Made by a program: the position numbers and the translations under genes. A DNA stretch of 10,359 bases from Leptospirillum sp. (GTDB lineage Bacteria > Nitrospirota > Leptospirillia > Leptospirillales > Leptospirillaceae), in contig DAIEST010000126.1 of assembly GCA_027346125.1 (NCBI GenBank), positions 1 to 10,359 on the forward strand. Direction: 5' to 3'. Under the pieces are notes generated by a model that did no database searches, was not told the DNA's origin, and saw only the letters and a program-made list of their open reading frames with translations. This document shows, one piece after another, positions 7,496-10,359 of this stretch (the stretch's first letter is position 1; each line of letters starts with the position of its first letter).

Positions 7496-8710
7496 ATGGA
7501 TAGAACCCGGAAAATCCCTGTTCCCGAGCTTCCGGAAAACGGACAGATACTCGTTGTTCTTCTCGGACGGATCGGCGATGTCGTGCTCACTCTTCCTTCG
7601 GTCATTGCCATCAAGAAGGCACGCCCCGATCTCTCCATCGACTGGGTGGTCGAGGATCGCTGTTCCGACCTTCTCCTCGATCATCCATGCCTGCGGTCAA
7701 TCATCCTGTTTCGAAGGGCCGAGTTCGAGAACCGATGGAAACGAAAAGAATGGCGAGACTCTCTCAAGATTCTTCTGGACCTGACGAAACAGATACGGAG
7801 AACGCGCTATGACGCCGTCCTGGACTTTCAGGGGCTCCTGAAATCCGGAATCATCTCGGGTCTCGCACGATCTCCCTTGAAGCTCGGGAGCCCGTCCACC
7901 TACGGAAAGATGAAGGAAGGCGCATGGATCTTCTCGCGACAGGTTCCCCTGACACGCCCCGATCTCCATCTGGTCGACCGGCATGGACTCGTTGTCCAGT
8001 CTCTGCTTGGACCCGGATCTTTTTCCCGGGATTTTTTCATCCCGGTCTCCGCGCCCGAGCGCATGCGCGTGCATCATGTGCTCGGGGAAAAGGGCTGGGA
8101 GATGAATGAAGAGGAAGGGAGCCCGAAGGGAAACCTCATCTTGATCCATCCCTTTGCCAGCTGGCCCACAAGACGCTGGCCGATCTCCCGTTTTGCGGAG
8201 GTTGCCCGTTATTTTCTGGAAAAAGGTCACCATGTCGGGATCATCGGGGGAGGGGGAATCGCCCAGAAGGAATGGGTCGGACCGATAGCGGCTCTTCTTG
8301 GGAAGACAGACCGGGGGAAAACTGGTATAAAAGACAGACTTGCATTTTTTCTTGGAGAGATGTCCCTCAGGGAATCGGCTTTTCTGATGACGCTTTCTGA
8401 ACTCGTGATTACGGACGACTCGGGTCCGATGCATCTTTCTGCGGCACTCGGTGTCAGAACGCTGGCGATATTCGGTCCGACGGATCCGGTTCGGCTTGGC
8501 CCATCCTATGGTCCCCAGTGTTCCTCCGTCCATCTCGATCTCGCCTGCCGGCCTTGCATGAAACGGCGCTGTCCCATCGGGACGCTGTGCCTGGAAGAAC
8601 TTCCAACGGACAGGGTCATTGCGGAAGCCGAACGGCTTCTGGTCTTGCCTGATCTCAAAAATGACCGGAATGGACTCATCGGTGCCTTCGACCAGTTTTC
8701 TGATCGTTAA
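7496..8710 (+). CDS. GT9 ADP-heptose:LPS heptosyltransferase family protein
   Basis: This is a 404-residue family 9 glycosyltransferase, expected to move a heptose (or another activated sugar) onto the LPS inner core in the cytoplasm. Landmarks are GRIGDVVLTLP (24-34, D28 as the usual N-terminal acidic residue), YDAVLDFQGLLKS (105-117), HPFASWPTRRWP (218-229), ITDDSGPMHLSAALG (305-319) and IFGPTDPVRLGP (325-336). It ends with a family-typical cysteine cluster C351-x2-C354-x4-C359-x5-C365 and a terminal helix. The residue two places before Trp in the RRWP block is Arg226, where E. coli WaaC has lysine. The ATG at 7496, 2 bases after the previous stop, is chosen because the open frame upstream overlaps the previous gene by 268 bases and has no family sequence. 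There is no strong ribosome site, so coupled translation is likely. It could be WaaF-, WaaC- or WaaQ-like; I cannot tell which. Confidence 0.85.
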   Translation: MDRTRKIPVPELPENGQILVVLLGRIGDVVLTLPSVIAIKKARPDLSIDWVVEDRCSDLLLDHPCLRSIILFRRAEFENRWKRKEWRDSLKILLDLTKQIRRTRYDAVLDFQGLLKSGIISGLARSPLKLGSPSTYGKMKEGAWIFSRQVPLTRPDLHLVDRHGLVVQSLLGPGSFSRDFFIPVSAPERMRVHHVLGEKGWEMNEEEGSPKGNLILIHPFASWPTRRWPISRFAEVARYFLEKGHHVGIIGGGGIAQKEWVGPIAALLGKTDRGKTGIKDRLAFFLGEMSLRESAFLMTLSELVITDDSGPMHLSAALGVRTLAIFGPTDPVRLGPSYGPQCSSVHLDLACRPCMKRRCPIGTLCLEELPTDRVIAEAERLLVLPDLKNDRNGLIGAFDQFSDR

Positions 8711-9773
8711 ACCCAGTTCGCTGGGAGATATTGTTCATGCCTTTCCCCTTGTTGCATTTATCCGGCAACAGATCCCCGATGCCCGGATCGACTGGGTCGC
8801 CAATACGGAGTTTGTGGATCTCGTCAAACGACACCCCGATGTCCGGAAGGTCTTTCCCTTTCCCCGGAGCGAATGGGGATCCCGGGCATTCTTCCGATCC
8901 ATGGGAACGATGGTTTCCGATCTCCGCGCGGAAGAATACGATGTCATCCTGGATATTCAGGGGCTGTTGCGTTCTGCGCTCCTGTCCCGGTTGGCCAGGG
9001 GGAAAAAGCGGATCGGGTTTTCCGATGCGCGGGAGGGGGCTTCGCTCCTGTATTCTGTCCCTGTCGCTCCGGGAGACGGGACTGTTTCCACGCTGCATGC
9101 CGTCCTGAAAAATCTTCAGGTCATGACGTCGCTGGGGTTCGACCCCAAGCCGATCCCCTCCGAACTGGTCTATTCGCAAGAGGATGAACGAACGCTGGAT
9201 CTCCTTCTGGAGCGGTCGGGGTTGTCGGAAAAGAACGGTTTTCTGGTGATGCATCCGGGTGCCAAGAGGGCCATCAAGCAATGGCCATCCCTTTACTACT
9301 CGGAACTGATCGAGCGTCTGCACCGGAAATACCCGAAGACGCCCATCGTACTGATTGCCGGAAAAAAGGAGCAATCGCTTCTTGAGGAAATTGCGGACCG
9401 GACGACGGCCGGTCCGGTTCTTCTGGCGGGGAAACTCCCCATCGATCTTCTGCCCCTGTTCTTCAAGCGGACACGCCTTTACATCGGCAACGACTCCGGA
9501 CCGCTCCATCTGGCAGTCCTTTCGGAAACACCGACCGTCTCGATCTTCGGTTCCTCGAACCCCGAGAGGACAGGACCCTTCGGATTCGGGGGCCGTCATG
9601 CCGTTCTCCGGGACCCGATCGAATGCTCTCCCTGCGGGGATTTCAAGGCGAATTGCCCGCACCGGAGCTGTCTGGTCGGGGTGACGCCCGATCGGGTCCT
9701 GACGGAAGCCGAGCGGATGCTTTCTGTCCGGCATGAATCTGTTCCAGTCTCCCTCCGGAATCCTCCGGCGTGA
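8661..9773 (+). CDS. Heptosyltransferase I-like GT9 protein
   Basis: This third family 9 enzyme has 370 residues from ATG 8661. It is the closest of the three to WaaC (heptosyltransferase I, which adds the first heptose to Kdo). Evidence is LIVKPSSLGDIVHAFP (14-29, D23), YDVILDIQGLLRSALLSRLA (93-112), HPGAKRAIKQWP (198-209, with K206 matching the phosphate-binding lysine), GNDSGPLHLAVL (276-287, D278) and IFGSSNPERTGP (295-306). It also has a C-terminal cysteine cluster C322-x2-C325-x6-C332-x4-C337, which E. coli WaaC lacks but WaaF-like proteins from other phyla often carry. The start is uncertain: ATG 8661 and ATG 8670 both overlap the end of the preceding gene (by 50 or 41 bases) and neither has a clear ribosome site; TTG 8619 and GTG 8682 are also possible. 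The mature core begins at residue 13, so any of these gives a full enzyme. Confidence 0.85.
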   Translation: MTGMDSSVPSTSFLIVKPSSLGDIVHAFPLVAFIRQQIPDARIDWVANTEFVDLVKRHPDVRKVFPFPRSEWGSRAFFRSMGTMVSDLRAEEYDVILDIQGLLRSALLSRLARGKKRIGFSDAREGASLLYSVPVAPGDGTVSTLHAVLKNLQVMTSLGFDPKPIPSELVYSQEDERTLDLLLERSGLSEKNGFLVMHPGAKRAIKQWPSLYYSELIERLHRKYPKTPIVLIAGKKEQSLLEEIADRTTAGPVLLAGKLPIDLLPLFFKRTRLYIGNDSGPLHLAVLSETPTVSIFGSSNPERTGPFGFGGRHAVLRDPIECSPCGDFKANCPHRSCLVGVTPDRVLTEAERMLSVRHESVPVSLRNPPA

Positions 9774-10359
9774 GAGGCCATGCCAACTCTGTACCCCTCA
9801 GTGTCTGTATCATTACCGGCAATGAAGAGGCCAATATTGCCGGCTGCCTGGATTCCCTGGGGGAGCTTCCCGATGAAGTCGTCGTCCTGGACGGCCAGAG
9901 CCTGGATCGCACCTGTGAAATCGCCCGTTCGAAAGGTGCAGTCGTCCACCGGCACCCGTTCGACAGTTTTGGAGCCCAGAAACAGCGTGCGGTGGATCTG
10001 GCCCGAAACGACTGGGTCTTTTTCCTGGATGCGGATGAGCGCATGACGGAAGTCCTGAGCCGCGAAATCGCCGATCTTCTGACCCGTCCGGATCTCCTGG
10101 CCCGGCATGCGGCCTACCGGGTCTGCCGGATCAACCATTTCCGCCAAAAACCCATTCTTCACGGGGGATGGGAAAAGGATTGCCTGATCCGGCTTTTCGA
10201 CCGGAGAAACACATCGTTCGATGGCAAGGTCGTACATGAAGAGGTGATCGCCCCCGAGAGTGCCGGAACCCTGAAGGGGACCCTCGATCATTTTCCGGTT
10301 CATACAATTGAAGGATTCATCCAGAAAAATCTTCGCTATGCCGGAATGAAAGCCCGGAC
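9770..10359 (+). CDS. WaaE/KdtX-type family 2 glycosyltransferase, N-terminal part (3' end outside window)
   Basis: An open frame from GTG 9770 runs off the right edge (196 full codons plus 2 bases). The translation is a GT-A fold family 2 glycosyltransferase. It has SVCIITGNEEANIAGCLDSL (11-30, the N-terminal nucleotide-binding strand and helix), VVVLDGQSLDRT (37-48), FGAQKQRAVDLA (67-78) and the metal-binding FFLDADE (84-90). It also has WEKDCLIRLFDRR (134-146) and VHEEV (155-159). The FG-QKQ block, the DADE motif and the later W-(x)n-RLF-(x)n-VHE pattern are characteristic of LPS-core transferases of the WaaE/LgtF/KdtX group, which add glucose or a similar sugar to inner-core heptose or Kdo. 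GTG lies in GTGA over the stop of the preceding gene, with GGAA at 9757-9760 nine bases upstream. The sugar specificity cannot be read from what is visible. Confidence 0.85.
   Translation, partial: MRGHANSVPLSVCIITGNEEANIAGCLDSLGELPDEVVVLDGQSLDRTCEIARSKGAVVHRHPFDSFGAQKQRAVDLARNDWVFFLDADERMTEVLSREIADLLTRPDLLARHAAYRVCRINHFRQKPILHGGWEKDCLIRLFDRRNTSFDGKVVHEEVIAPESAGTLKGTLDHFPVHTIEGFIQKNLRYAGMKAR

Noticed and set aside
8676..9734. 352-codon minus-strand open frame over the third GT9 gene
   Set aside because: Antisense shadow of a well-supported GT9 gene, with no motif of its own.
9780..10046. 88-codon plus-strand frame starting at ATG 9780
   Set aside because: It is out of frame with the family 2 glycosyltransferase, which is read from GTG 9770 and shows the full DADE and nucleotide-binding motifs. 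The ATG frame has none.

Overview
The window is one long plus-strand cluster for making the lipid A-Kdo core of lipopolysaccharide (LPS) and moving it across the inner membrane. Nearly every base is coding. From left to right it holds: the 3' end of lpxB (lipid A disaccharide synthase); a 292-base gap; msbA (lipid A flippase ABC transporter); waaA/kdtA (Kdo transferase); lpxK (lipid A 4'-kinase); an LpxL/HtrB-type late acyltransferase; three tandem glycosyltransferase family 9 (heptosyltransferase-type) genes; and the 5' part of a WaaE/KdtX-type family 2 glycosyltransferase that runs off the right edge.

The organism must be a diderm Gram-negative bacterium with a full Kdo-lipid A pathway and a core that probably contains heptose. 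The DNA is moderately GC-rich. The gene order is not the enterobacterial one, where these genes are scattered. The compact lpxB-msbA-waaA-lpxK-lpxL order is more like that of non-enteric diderms such as Deltaproteobacteria-like or Nitrospirota (Leptospirillum-like) lineages. That placement is a low-confidence guess from layout and protein style, since there is no rRNA or marker gene here.

From msbA onward the genes touch or overlap: TAGTG at msbA/waaA, TTGA at waaA/lpxK, 10 bases or fewer at lpxK/lpxL, 30 bases before the first GT9 gene, 2 bases between GT9-1 and GT9-2, about 50 bases of overlap between GT9-2 and GT9-3, and GTGA before the GT2 gene. This points to one polycistronic, translationally coupled transcript. 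Four of the eight genes whose starts lie in the window use GTG or TTG starts. The only real non-coding stretch is 258-549. It could hold the promoter or leader for msbA and downstream genes, and contains inverted 8-9-base repeats that may form alternative stems.

Working order: LpxB makes the tetra-acyl disaccharide-1-phosphate, LpxK phosphorylates it to lipid IVA, WaaA adds Kdo, the LpxL-type enzyme adds a secondary acyl chain, the GT9 and GT2 enzymes extend the core on the cytoplasmic face, and MsbA flips the product to the periplasmic leaflet.

I found no mobile element, CRISPR array, RNA gene or clearly new system. The least explained part is the first GT9 protein. It carries a widely spaced cysteine cluster and an extra domain of about 230 residues whose closest resemblance by eye is the second half of a class I SAM methyltransferase.
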